DNA of 64,000 nucleotides. Source: Atriophallophorus winterbourni. Lineage: Eukaryota; Platyhelminthes; Trematoda; Plagiorchiida; Microphallidae. Under the pieces are notes generated by a model that was given only the letters and a program-made list of their open reading frames with translations, was not told where the DNA came from and made no database searches. A program made the translations under genes and the position numbers. The stretch covers positions 1 through 64,000 of the forward strand of contig JACCGJ010000660.1 in NCBI GenBank assembly GCA_013407085.1, written 5' to 3'. Below, piece by piece: positions 60,601-64,000 of this stretch; the stretch's first letter is position 1; every line of letters starts with the position of its first letter.

Positions 60601-63600
60601 TTCATCCGTGCCGATTGCCGGTAGTTTAGCCCGGACTGTGTTAGGCAAATTTCGATATAGGGAGAGTAAATGGTAACGACGCATCTGGAACAGACGGCAT
60701 TGTCGAAAAATCACGTCTAGCAAAACAACAAGCGTGTACCTGCGGTTGAAAAAAGGATTATGCAAATATAACATGGAGGGTCAGTAAACGAAAAACACTT
60801 ACCCGTAGTAATAAGTTTTCCATTCAGTCCAAGTTGTGCATGAAATTGACTTCGGCTTAAAGAATGCCAATAAGAAATTACTAGATTCTGCCCAGGACGA
60901 TAGGCCTCAACGGTGAGTTGATCTGCCGTTCGCTTGGCTCGGATTCGTTGAGCTTGCTCGTGTAGTACATCGAGTTGAAGAGACATACTGAAAGCATCTG
61001 TTCGATGGTATAGGATAAAGCTCCCCGAAAACAAGATTTTTGTACTCGGTTGATTACATGGCACAACTAAACTTAAACATGCACCAAACATATGTTTTTT
61101 TATTTATAATAGCACAAAAGCTAATAATGAGATTTACTTTGATGCGGATAGCTCCATGAATGAGGTAATCGACTTTGCTGGTGTATGCTTGAGAAGCCAT
61201 TTGAAATATTTTGGTAATACGATATAAGTGATTTCACCGACACCATCTGAGGTTTGTGCGGGTGCATCTGTTTAAATTTTGCACAACTACTAATGAGGCC
61301 CAAGTACAAGGCAGTTACGACTCAACAAATAAGCAACGCTGAAGCTATTCGGAAGCGTTTTACAATCACGGTATAGCTAAATGATGCATTTTACCAGTCG
61401 TGAACGAACTCGTTCAAGAACACTGATCAGCCGAATTTCCTTTTTCTTATATCTAAGAAAGCAGTTTTGACTTAGTTATTTAAAGCTCAAGGAATTGATA
61501 TTATATATCAATAAAGGAGGTGGAATAGATTACGAGAACAGATAATTAAATAAGCACGGTTCGTACGCGTAAAAGCGCGCCGTAATCCACACAGAAAGCG
61601 AATGGAAATCAGGCAAAAAGAATTACATTAAGTAACGTAAATACTAAAATTAGATAAGCTCCAAGTATTTATGCTTGGAAACACGCGTGCTTGTGCCCGT
61701 GAGCATGTATGCTGTATGAAAACATAAGCCTGATGCAGGCAAGTGCCGCACAGTTAGACTGCACGTGAGTTAAGATACTGTCATGCTGCCCAGGCCTAGA
61801 TAGATATGAGAACAGCTCGTAACTATTAAATAAAATTGAGACAACGAAACATCATATGGGTGTTCTTGGTCGACTGCTAAACAATGTTCAACAAACTGAT
61901 ACAAGGAACGTCGGGAATTTATAGCGAAATGAAACCGGTGACAACGCAGTCACAATCGCGGTCATAGACCACAGGAAGACGGACGGATCTCTTGATGGGA
62001 CGGTCAGATACTGCGAACATGAAAACATCGTACGATGGCGCCACTAAAGATTACACTAGCCGCTCAGGCAACGCAGAATGCTCAACACATTCAAGCGCTT
62101 TCGTGCGCACAAGCAGAGTGAGAAGATCGCTTCAATGAAGCTAATTAACGCGAGGCCTTCGAGTTGTCTCTCATAGGGCAACACTGCAAAAATACAACAG
62201 AAAGTACCAGCAAAGGGGGCGCACCTTGGAGCCAGATATGACAATTCCACCAAAGGTTCAAGGTTTAGAATAATGATGATAGACTAAACATGAGCTACAA
62301 AACCGTCAAATTGTTCTCATATTTTAGATAGACACTGTTAAAAAGCAAATCTGTGTAGATTGAGCCCAAAATTAAGATGAGTGAAAAGGATACGGAGCAT
62401 GTCGTAAAGGTGGATAAGTGGTGGCCGTTTGTCAAAGTTCCGGTAGAGCAGACGAGATTGCACTTGGCTCAGAATAAAATTTGCTTGCAGGGGATGAACA
62501 AGATTCGAATCATCTGGAATAAGTGAAATTTGAGACGGGAGAAGGTTGGTAAGTTAAATGATGCGTGCAACGTAAGCAACAAGGGGCATTTAACTGGTAA
62601 ACAAGCACTAAAAATACTGCGAGATTACAGAAGTGATTCACCAGAATGACATAGCTAATGGTGATGCTCGGTAAAGCTGAATATAGCGGTTAAAAGTGAA
62701 TACCAGACTAGTTTCAACACTCACACTCTTATCGCACAGGGTTGATTGTAATAAGCATTAATCAGCAGCATTAACTGTATAAAGTCGCAAGCCTGGAGTC
62801 GGGCAGTGCCGCTCACTTATAGACCTATATGGATTGAGATTGCTTAGAACAATGTAAATACAGTCAAATCTCGTTACTATGCCAAATCGCTACAATGTCA
62901 CTCTCGCTATTATGCCATTTTTCCTCGGTACCGGCAGGTTAGATTTCAGTGTGTTTCTTCATGCAGTTCATTACTAGTGAAGAGGAATCATTGTGCTAAA
63001 AATCAACAAAATTTATACAAAACCAAAGACCTCGTGGCAATGCCTTTTTCGTTCGTTCGATTGAAAACATGCTTATTGTAATCCACGTTTTGAGAAAGAG
63101 TCACAAACGAAATTCAATCCAGAAACACAGAGAACGAGCTATGAAATTGCATATATGAAGCGAACGAACATGTGAGGTAGGTGGATGTGATTCGCAAAAT
63201 ATCACCTCTAGAAACATGAAAACGTGCTGATTAGTGTGGATAATATCGGAGCTTACAGTAATTTTAATATTCATGCAGATTAAACAGACTGGTGATATAA
63301 ATGAACATTGATAGCCGGAGTTCTTACTTGTGACCGCGTCCCGAATCAAAAACCGCAAATCTAAAATGCGCCACGGAAAATCTAGTGCTTCGGACATCAA
63401 AGTGAGTGAAACCTAGAAACAGAATGAATGAAAATGGAATACTTACTTGAAATTCGTTCGGTACTGAGAATCGGACTCTTCCGTTTTCTAGAAGCGGTAG
63501 TTGTATGGATACTGTACAAAACTTACCTATATTGATATGCTTGAATTGTCTGGGTAACTGTGTGAGGCTGAGTCGGTTCTGTATGATTCTATTGAGATCC

Positions 63601-63981
63601 AATAAGGCTTCATTCAAGGTTCGATCAGAGACACATTCTACCGGATTCGCACAAGTCTAGTGTCATAATTGTGATAGGAAATAAGTGTTTACTTTGATTG
63701 ACTTTGGTAATCGTGTGTATGTACGATTAGTAAAAACATCGATGGCCAGTAAAACACTAAAAGGCGGCAGCCTGGCGCCTACCAACGTTTCACGAAGTAA
63801 ACGCGACAAGGCATTGGCGGAATTGATCAGGAAAAAACTCTGCTCTTCGAGAAAATTCGATATTTTCTGCAACGTGTATAATCTTTCAATATGAAAACTT
63901 ACTTCACATTTATCAACTTTCGAGGCACCGTTGGACCATTTAACCAAAGCTAATAATCGAATAAAAAGATGTCGTGTTCGA
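25979..63981 (-). CDS. MED14: Mediator complex subunit 14 (MED14), partial, about 19 exons
   Basis: MED14 is the nuclear backbone linking Mediator head, middle and tail. Exons from high to low coordinate: 63903-63981, 63693-63866, 63527-63656, 63447-63487, 63328-63412, 62394-62513, 60803-60997, about 60570-60716, 56882-57934, 56587-56808, 55437-55513, 54944-55266, 43462-43539, 42452-42535, 37499-37780 (second copy 31383-31664), 36845-36890 (second copy 30731-30776), 28190-28635, 27393-27725, 25979-26302. Most junctions keep phase. Diagnostic conserved stretches are LALVKWSNGASKVDKC, LRETLVGARLPPFSV, NGRVRFSVPNEF, LSLQLDVLHEQ, YKYFLLVCSG, YNLKTLSLVYG and SLMEEYFETRV. The start lies beyond 64000. 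The Ser/Pro-rich linker of animal MED14 is missing: phases join the 46-nt exon straight to 28635. A segment equivalent to the WNS..FHISLG region was not found between 43462 and 42535. TSP-B sits inside the 54943-43540 intron. Confidence 0.85.
26735..26790 (+). repeat. SINE family C, short fragment
   Basis: CACGTGGATTGAGATACTGTC and GGTTGCCCA match the middle of the family described at 43085. Confidence 0.5.
27030..27280 (+). repeat. Dispersed module R3, second site
   Basis: Carries GGGACCGATCG, AATCGGTTAG, ACACAGAAGCTTCGTCAG and TTGGTCAAGGTC in the same order as 3421-3770. Here it is not followed by RTE 5' sequence; it ends close to a MED14 exon. Confidence 0.5.
27393..27725 (-). CDS. MED14: MED14 exon, C-terminal region
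   Basis: Acceptor TTTCTCTCAG, donor GTG/GTACGT, 111 whole codons. SAVTAFFRLFTLPP and IVRLFPIDLHP align with the AFTKLLGAP ... MKLELFP region, and ILIRPPRITIQLLV with the VVLKSKMLFFL strand. Confidence 0.75.
28190..28635 (-). CDS. MED14: MED14 exon with the YFETRV motif
   Basis: Acceptor TTTTTATTATAG, donor ACTAGG/GTGAGC. RRLSPLESYLSTGLL matches the LCSPLERFLGSVI region of animal MED14, and WSQETLSLMEEYFETRV matches its WKPDELQVLEKFFETRV. The two-base entry phase fits only an exon ending in one base, such as the 46-nt exon. Confidence 0.85.
28636..29960 (-). other. MED14 intron sequence without recognised features
   Basis: 1.3 kb; no exon, LINE or repeat family was recognised. Confidence 0.5.
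29967..30230 (+). repeat. Dispersed repeat family H (CAT-run head)
   Basis: Begins with a short CAT/TCA run, then ACAGCGTTACACACCGGTAG, TTGAGTGCCTGACTGCCATA, CAATCAT and TCGAATCAAACATGCATT, and ends CCACTTGACAGCATAC. Matching copies lie at 46563-46860 and 55697-55925. About 260 bp, no coding capacity. Confidence 0.6.
30731..30776 (-). CDS. MED14: MED14 46-nt exon, copy A
   Basis: Encodes HLLKALQEAFPPSFE plus one base; flanked by TTTTACAG and GTAAAT. Matches the GLKTFLNMFVD helix of animal MED14. Copy B (36845-36890) differs by Ser to Asn. Confidence 0.7.
31028..31122 (+). repeat. SINE family C, copy A of the duplicated segment
   Basis: CTGATCCAGG, AGTGCCGCACAGTCAGAGAC and TTGCCCAGGCCTA as in the full copy at 43085-43290. 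Confidence 0.6.
31383..31664 (-). CDS. MED14: MED14 94-codon exon, copy A
   Basis: Acceptor TTTTCCCTACAG, donor AAA/GTCAGT (less usual), phase 0 at both ends. Carries RGMVLIALSLYDFILVYR and RIQLLDGHNHFVDPY, aligned with the HIRLAFRNMYCIDIYCR ... AYSLFDN region. Same as 37499-37780 except one Ser/Thr change. Confidence 0.7.
31970..32150 (+). repeat. SINE family C, rearranged copy
   Basis: The left half is in plus orientation (CACAAGCCTGGATCCAGGC, AAAGTGCCG). From 32070 the opposite end of the family follows in inverted orientation (CACCGTGCTAAATTGATTTG, CTGGAGACTCACTGCCATT), so two half elements are joined. Confidence 0.5.
32640..32900 (+). repeat. Dispersed module R3, copy A
   Basis: AATCAGTTAGAGCAG, ACAGAAGCTTCGTCAGACCA and TTGGTCAAGGTCAGTTGACA as at 3421-3770; followed within about 110 bp by LINE 5' sequence. 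Confidence 0.5.
33005..33265 (+). mobile_element. RTE-like LINE 5'-end fragment, copy A
   Basis: CCAAAGGTTGTC, ATAAAATGCTCCCA, AGCCTCTGACAACCAAGTCC, GACTGGCGC and GGAAAACCCTAA follow the order of 4076-4388 of the full LINE. The coding part is absent. Since LINE copies normally lose the 5' end, a head-only fragment suggests a non-autonomous derivative. Confidence 0.6.
33266..35310 (-). other. MED14 intron, copy A right arm
   Basis: 2 kb without a recognised gene. Short open frames on both strands are also present, slightly changed, in copy B and are not under coding constraint. Confidence 0.5.
35311..36310. other. Assembly gap, 1000 N
   Basis: Exactly 1000 N, a scaffold placeholder rather than a measured length. 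It separates the two copies of the duplicated segment. Confidence 0.95.
36845..36890 (-). CDS. MED14: MED14 46-nt exon, copy B
   Basis: HLLKALQEAFPPNFE plus one base, with the same splice sites as copy A. Only one of the two copies can be used in one message, because its phase change (0 to 1) is not undone before copy A's exons. Confidence 0.7.
37147..37240 (+). repeat. SINE family C, copy B of the duplicated segment
   Basis: Counterpart of 31028-31122, with several base differences. Confidence 0.6.
37499..37780 (-). CDS. MED14: MED14 94-codon exon, copy B
   Basis: 94 whole codons from TLVAGNSLRPVRG to PLPAYK, with the same acceptor and GTCAGT donor as copy A. In transcript order it is followed by the 46-nt exon, which suits the animal MED14 order (LFDN then LKTFL). 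Confidence 0.75.
38086..38265 (+). repeat. SINE family C, rearranged copy (copy B)
   Basis: Identical, as far as can be read, to 31970-32150. Confidence 0.5.
38757..39015 (+). repeat. Dispersed module R3, copy B
   Basis: Counterpart of 32640-32900, in the nearly identical core. Confidence 0.5.
39118..39376 (+). mobile_element. RTE-like LINE 5'-end fragment, copy B
   Basis: Counterpart of 33005-33265. It differs by retaining GCGCCTGAAAACCAGTTTGCTTCGG (compare 4271-4295), which copy A has lost or rearranged. It is then cut at CTCGCAGGAT by the following insertion. Confidence 0.6.
39376..39937. mobile_element. 0.56-kb insertion present only in copy B
   Basis: Copy A reads CTCGCAGGATACCCGGTCGC without a break. 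Copy B reads CTCGCAGGAT, then about 560 bp, then GCAGGATACCCGACCGC. The repeated GCAGGAT is a target-site duplication of about 7 bp. The insert is GC-rich, carries TA/TTA-rich sequence at its left edge, and has an uninterrupted stretch (39508-39813) without a recognised domain. It looks like a short or truncated retroelement; the class is unknown. Confidence 0.65.
39960..42075 (-). other. MED14 intron, copy B right arm
   Basis: Parallel to 33266-35310 but diverged, with an extra stretch near 41780-41880. No gene recognised. Confidence 0.5.
42452..42535 (-). CDS. MED14: MED14 candidate exon (84 nt)
   Basis: 28 whole codons reading TFAADLSPKINVASRII and SVPVRSSMPM, between GTGAG and GTTAGT. 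It resembles the APLNAINKLPTVPML region, and phase 0/0 fits the exon that follows (37780). The acceptor is weak, so the call is tentative. Confidence 0.45.
42566..42912 (+). repeat. SINE family C interrupted by TA-rich insert
   Basis: The family starts at TCACAAGTCTGATCCAGGC and breaks off after GACTGCACGT at about 42614. It resumes at GGCTAAAATACTGTCAGGTT near 42800 and ends CATTACCGGTGGCAAATC. The inserted 185 bp begins with a (TA)n run (42622-42661) and ends in T and G runs. Confidence 0.55.
43085..43290 (+). repeat. SINE family C, most complete copy
   Basis: About 200 bp: AAGCCTGATCCAGGCAAAGT, ACAGTCAGAGACTGCACG, AAGATACTGTCAGGTTGCC, TAGATAGATATGAGAAAG, CAGCGTGTTTCAGCATGCAG, CTCACTACCGGTGGCAA and AATTTAGCACGGCGTTAGC. 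At several sites the minus-strand reading ends TGTGATTTCATACATACATA, so the family is probably transcribed in that direction with a CATA tail. Confidence 0.65.
43462..43539 (-). CDS. MED14: MED14 exon with YNLKTLSLVYG
   Basis: Acceptor GTTTGCAG, donor TTTG/GTAAGT. DVYLPSGVHPHAYNLKTLSL aligns with the HLNIFSEVRVYNYRKLILCYG region of animal MED14. Its first codon is completed by the single base left by exon 54944-55266, which lies 11.4 kb upstream across TSP-B. End coordinates may be off by one or two bases. Confidence 0.75.
43540..44499 (+). other. Upstream region of TSP-B inside the MED14 intron
   Basis: About 1 kb with no repeat family and no convincing TATA box. A 76-codon frame at 44180-44410 has no recognisable domain and is probably 5' leader or intergenic. 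Confidence 0.4.
44500..45146 (+). CDS. TSP-B exon 1 (acidic N-tail, TM1, TM2)
   Basis: ATGGCTGGTAAAGCAG start; acidic tail (ILLEDDVSLSNESE), then LVWIAGQMWVFLWLATQM and IILIMITMFIYLPLAFLHF. Donor GGAAGA/GTGAGT, two bases of a codon left over, as in TSP-A exon 1. Confidence 0.85.
44500..54532 (+). CDS. Peripherin/ROM1-like tetraspanin TSP-B, six exons, 599 aa
   Basis: Exons 44500-45146, 48113-48303, 50593-50806, 53095-53323, 53396-53542 and 54161-54532 join in frame with GT-AG sites. All five intron phases equal those of TSP-A. Layout: an acidic N-terminal tail of about 135 residues; TM1 (138-156), TM2 (186-210) and TM3 (259-278); a large loop with Cys 282, CCG at 325-327, PFTCC with Cys 376-377, Cys 385 and GC with Cys 401; then TM4 across the exon 4/5 junction and an acidic tail (EEEHGAEWDEEEENYDE). 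Seven loop cysteines is the number in peripherin-2 and ROM1. Two N-glycosylation sites (NGT) lie at 355 and 359. The whole gene is inside one MED14 intron on the opposite strand, so the two transcripts overlap. The sixth exon may instead start at 54205 (a second in-frame acceptor). Function in this organism is unknown. Confidence 0.85.
45214..45300 (+). repeat. Repeat family H, fragment
   Basis: CATCAT run, then GAAGATTGAGTGCCATACAA, a decayed match to the start of the family. Confidence 0.4.
46563..46860 (+). repeat. Repeat family H, near-complete copy
   Basis: CAT run, ACAGCATTACACCAGTAGCA, GAATGCTTAACTGTCATACA, GAATGGAACATGCATTC and CTCCGCTTGACAACATAC, in the order seen at 29967-30230. 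Confidence 0.6.
46880..47940 (-). mobile_element. RTE-like LINE remnant with internal deletion, minus strand
   Basis: Minus-strand frames read RTQKSHWISQRSIEILHHRR and RERWWLNKVEEMEIANNAGN (linker after endonuclease), then LSRWAEHFEEQF and CIKSMKRFKAAGP (start of RT). They then jump to HIQRLRVFDNRCLRSILG and HRLRWLGHVLRMPDHRLPK (C-terminal end). The catalytic RT core is deleted. It lies in TSP-B intron 1. Confidence 0.75.
48113..48303 (+). CDS. TSP-B exon 2 (TM3)
   Basis: Acceptor ATTGTCAG, donor ACAA/GTGAGT. Basic cytoplasmic loop (RRPRRRQW) and TM3 (VLLLLVQVALIASLILL). Same phases as TSP-A exon 2. Confidence 0.8.
48304..50592 (+). other. TSP-B intron 2
   Basis: 2.3 kb with no recognised gene. 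Contains an (ATCT)n microsatellite at 49286-49313. Short open frames at 48439, 49511 and 49903 show no recognisable domain. Confidence 0.5.
49286..49313 (+). repeat. (ATCT)n microsatellite
   Basis: About six perfect ATCT units followed by GTCT. Confidence 0.85.
50593..50806 (+). CDS. TSP-B exon 3 (first half of large loop, CCG)
   Basis: Acceptor CACTCCTCAG, donor TTCA/GTAAGT. Starts NDCNYITKTAEWK and carries FRCCGRHGGKEAYKDWW. The early Cys 282 is absent from TSP-A. Confidence 0.85.
50930..51040 (+). repeat. Repeat family H, 5' part
   Basis: (TCA)n, GTAGCAGTACACTGGTAGCA and GTTGTCATAAGACCATG. The 3' part (CAGTCCACTTAACAACATAG) is found at 51370-51395, after a family C SINE, which suggests a SINE inserted into it. 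Confidence 0.5.
51040..51225 (-). repeat. SINE family C, minus orientation
   Basis: CCACCGGTAGTGAGCTGCAC to GGATCAGGCTTGTGCTTTCA, the reverse of the 43085 copy, nearly complete. Confidence 0.65.
51405..51720 (-). repeat. tRNA-derived SINE family T, minus strand
   Basis: Tail GACTACTC, body GCATTGGAAGCACTAGAA, reverse box B (CGAACCCCGG) and reverse box A region (CGCCTTACGGCTTGGGTTAC), parallel to 22125-22435. Confidence 0.55.
51735..52060. repeat. Inverted pair of SINE family T elements
   Basis: 51746-51840 is the tail half in minus orientation. 51841-52060 is a whole element in plus orientation, with a box A-like GATAGCTCAGGACG, a box B-like GGTTCGAGTCCCACCC and a tail ending AAGTAGTCAC. 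The two tails are inverted repeats about 110 nt apart. Confidence 0.55.
52498..52590 (+). repeat. SINE family C, truncated
   Basis: Follows a TATGTATG run: CACAAGCCTGATCCAGGC to GGTTGCCCAGGCCTAG. In TSP-B intron 3. Confidence 0.6.
53095..53323 (+). CDS. TSP-B exon 4 (second half of loop, start of TM4)
   Basis: Acceptor TTTTCCAAACCAG, donor ACA/GTGAGT. Two NGT glycosylation sites, IPFTCCDPQSGSMCD and RGCVDPIV, then GIAWMFLLGLT of TM4. Confidence 0.85.
53396..53542 (+). CDS. TSP-B exon 5 (end of TM4)
   Basis: Acceptor TTATGTTACAG, donor TCG/GTAAGC, 49 codons, after a 72-nt intron. LPQSVLCLSIIQPREAMRQ continues TM4 into a basic helix. Eight codons shorter than TSP-A exon 5. Confidence 0.8.
53543..54160 (+). 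other. TSP-B intron 5
   Basis: About 0.6 kb, AT-rich, no recognised feature. Confidence 0.5.
54161..54532 (+). CDS. TSP-B exon 6 (acidic cytoplasmic tail)
   Basis: Acceptor GTGTTCACAG at 54160 (an alternative in-frame TTTCAG ends at 54204). Predicted helix DLQALREQLEKAYKLNEEN, then a Glu/Asp-rich tail; stop TGA at 54530-54532. Confidence 0.7.
   Translation, partial: PYVQYHNLNTTSLFQKKQSDLQALREQLEKAYKLNEENFTTRDSVRDIPAHHGDMRTTPEEFGTLDEFPPTRSDADRFTEESETQRASDTGNTTRTNETEEEHGAEWDEEEENYDETTTTKGM
54727..54785 (+). repeat. Repeat family H, 5' fragment
   Basis: CATCATCATCATCACTATAAACAGCATTACACC; broken off after about 50 bp. Confidence 0.45.
54944..55266 (-). CDS. MED14: MED14 exon upstream of the TSP-B-bearing intron
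   Basis: Acceptor TTTTTCCAG, donor CCAG/GTAAAT. LRPRFDQLTHRRSWQLDISF and VRNVLLEWNGLCCMHSL align with the CTFRLQGRNNRTWVAELVF ... FLNDWNSIARLY region of animal MED14. Leaves one base of a codon. Confidence 0.75.
55437..55513 (-). CDS. MED14: MED14 short exon (77 nt)
   Basis: Between TTTTTTCTAAAG and GTAAAT. LSRSGVVHKGIGYDADGCLS joins LALE of the previous exon to IPTTTPSW of the next in frame, and matches the LRLELSNLEI ... VEGDGFSH stretch. Confidence 0.7.
55697..55925 (+). repeat. Repeat family H, copy
   Basis: ATCATCATCACCATTATGGAC, AGCATTACACCGGTAGCAGG, GAGTGCTTGACTGCCATACA and TCGAATTAAACATGTATTCA, near-complete. Confidence 0.6.
55930..56580 (-). other. MED14 intron without recognised features
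   Basis: 0.65 kb; nothing supported. Confidence 0.5.
56587..56808 (-). CDS. MED14: MED14 exon (74 codons)
   Basis: Acceptor TTCCATTTAG, donor CTTGAA/GTAAGC. SMLQSFAERAREMVSSRK aligns with ALLLQQFKENIQDLVFRTK, followed by a basic region and ENILAHNLALE. Confidence 0.75.
56882..57934 (-). CDS. MED14: MED14 large exon (351 codons)
   Basis: Acceptor GATTTACAG, donor TCG/GTATGT. SNLSFDDLLSRTIVTRAEHI aligns with DHLSIEKLLIDSVHARAHQ; LLQIHVDPVHGTLVANCPG with LHIFVDLHSGMFQ; and YYLACEVV ... YKYFLLVCSG with YYIVVEML ... YKYYFMSV. Antisense open frames here are shadows. Confidence 0.85.
58926..58990. repeat. TA-rich near-palindrome
   Basis: Arms TATATGCAAGTGAATATA (58931-58948) and its reverse complement with one mismatch (58955-58972), followed by a further (TA)n run. 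Confidence 0.65.
59000..59600 (-). other. MED14 intron, unidentified sequence
   Basis: Contains GGTTTATGCACCTCAGTAAC and a GC-richer stretch at 59140-59240 that looks transposon-like, but no motif or second copy was found in the window. Confidence 0.35.
59600..59775 (-). repeat. SINE family C, minus orientation
   Basis: GCATGCTGAAACGCGCTGGA to GGATCAGGCTTGTGATTTCA, followed by a CATACATACATA tail. Confidence 0.6.
60195..60365 (-). repeat. SINE family C, minus orientation
   Basis: GCACCGTGCAAAATTGATTTG to GATCAGGCTTGTGATTTCATAC, with CATA tail. Confidence 0.6.
60570..60716 (-). CDS. MED14: MED14 candidate exon, uncertain 3' end
   Basis: Acceptor TTTTGCTAG restores frame after LNGKLITT. Reads DVIFRQCRLFQMRRYHLLSL and RAKLPAIGTDE. 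It occupies the place of the weakly conserved ~50-residue segment before DHLSIEKLLID. No good donor was found; the next exon needs phase 0. Confidence 0.4.
60803..60997 (-). CDS. MED14: MED14 exon with LSLQLDVLHEQ
   Basis: Acceptor CATCGAACAG, donor CTACGG/GTAAGT. FSMSLQLDVLHEQAQRIRAK matches the FCLSLQLEVLHSQTLMLIRE region, followed by QLTVEAYRPGQNLVISYW. Confidence 0.8.
61711..61815 (+). repeat. SINE family C, truncated
   Basis: ATAAGCCTGATGCAGGCAAG to CTGCCCAGGCCTAGATAGAT. Confidence 0.55.
62394..62513 (-). CDS. MED14: MED14 exon (120 nt)
   Basis: Acceptor ACTTATTCCAG, donor CTCC/GTATCC. DSNLVHPLQANFILSQVQSR matches ALVHSMQISFIHQLVQSRL, ending LIHLYDML. Phases agree on both sides even though the donor is not a consensus one. 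Confidence 0.75.
62514..63327 (-). other. MED14 intron with decayed SINE family C remnant
   Basis: 0.8 kb. At 62781-62850 GCAAGCCTGGAGTCGGGCAG and AGTGCCGC recall family C; nothing else seen. Confidence 0.4.
63328..63412 (-). CDS. MED14: MED14 exon (85 nt)
   Basis: VSLTLMSEALDFPWRILDLR matches [20 protein letters not shown]. It follows a 34-nt intron; donor ACAA/GTAAGA. Confidence 0.8.
63447..63487 (-). CDS. MED14: MED14 micro-exon (41 nt)
   Basis: ENGRVRFSVPNEFQ, matching ANGRVKFRVEGEFE; bounded by 39-nt and 34-nt introns. Confidence 0.8.
63527..63656 (-). CDS. MED14: MED14 exon (130 nt)
   Basis: Acceptor ATGACACTAG, donor TATAG/GTAAGT. LNEALLDLNRIIQNRLSLTQ and LPRQFKHINI match the [20 protein letters not shown] region. 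Confidence 0.8.
63693..63866 (-). CDS. MED14: MED14 exon with LRETLVGARLPPF
   Basis: 58 whole codons, acceptor CACGTTGCAG, donor ATCAAA/GTAAAC. FLEEQSFFLINSANALSRLL, RETLVGARLPPFSV and YTRLPKSIK match the most conserved N-terminal block of MED14. Confidence 0.9.
63903..63981 (-). CDS. MED14: MED14 exon with LLALVKWSNGASKVDKC
   Basis: RTRHLFIRLLALVKWSNGAS and KVDKCE; donor GTGAA/GTAAGT. A pyrimidine tract ending TTTTTTCAG at 63982 is the likely acceptor, leaving the first ~110 residues of MED14 outside the window. Confidence 0.85.
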
Positions 63982-64000
63982 CTGAAAAAAGTAGCTATTT

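Overview
The window is a piece of a eukaryotic genome, most likely a parasitic flatworm (digenean trematode). The genes are broken into many GT-AG exons, two introns are only 34 and 39 nt long, and the introns are filled with RTE-like and CR1-like LINEs and several short interspersed families. This mixture is typical of trematodes, but the species cannot be named from the sequence alone. No operon, CRISPR array, rRNA or bacterial feature was seen. A run of 1000 N (35311-36310) interrupts the assembly.

Layout. (1) 1-2350: a small minus-strand gene for a BED-type zinc finger followed by a hAT-transposase-like segment, sitting in unusual AT-rich DNA full of the word AGCGAA/TTCGCT, with a 225-bp inverted-repeat element upstream. 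(2) 2385-11225: retrotransposon territory. A CR1 ORF1 remnant on the minus strand is followed by an RTE-like LINE (4076-11225, ending in an AAGT tail) that is split in its reverse transcriptase by a second, CR1-like LINE (6518-10042). (3) 11581-24610, plus strand: a six-exon tetraspanin of the peripherin/RDS-ROM1 type (TSP-A, 643 aa). (4) 25979 to beyond 64000, minus strand: the gene for Mediator subunit 14 (MED14). About 19 exons were found here, most of them joined by matching splice phases. (5) 44500-54532, plus strand: a second six-exon peripherin-like tetraspanin (TSP-B, 599 aa) lying entirely inside one MED14 intron. TSP-A and TSP-B share exon number, all five intron phases and cysteine layout, so they are paralogues.

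A segment of MED14 introns plus two MED14 exons is present twice, on either side of the N gap (30201-35310 and 36311-42075). The two copies have an almost identical 1.6-kb core, diverged arms, and a 0.56-kb insertion in only one copy. Splice phases do not allow both exon sets in one message, so uncollapsed haplotypes are the simplest explanation, with a real tandem duplication as the alternative.

Function. MED14 is the nuclear scaffold of the Mediator complex and should be a constitutive gene. The tetraspanins are membrane proteins with a six- or seven-cysteine large loop. TSP-A has strongly basic cytoplasmic tails and TSP-B strongly acidic ones. Vertebrate peripherin-2 and ROM1 form mixed oligomers, so a partnership of these two products is a testable idea, not a demonstrated fact.
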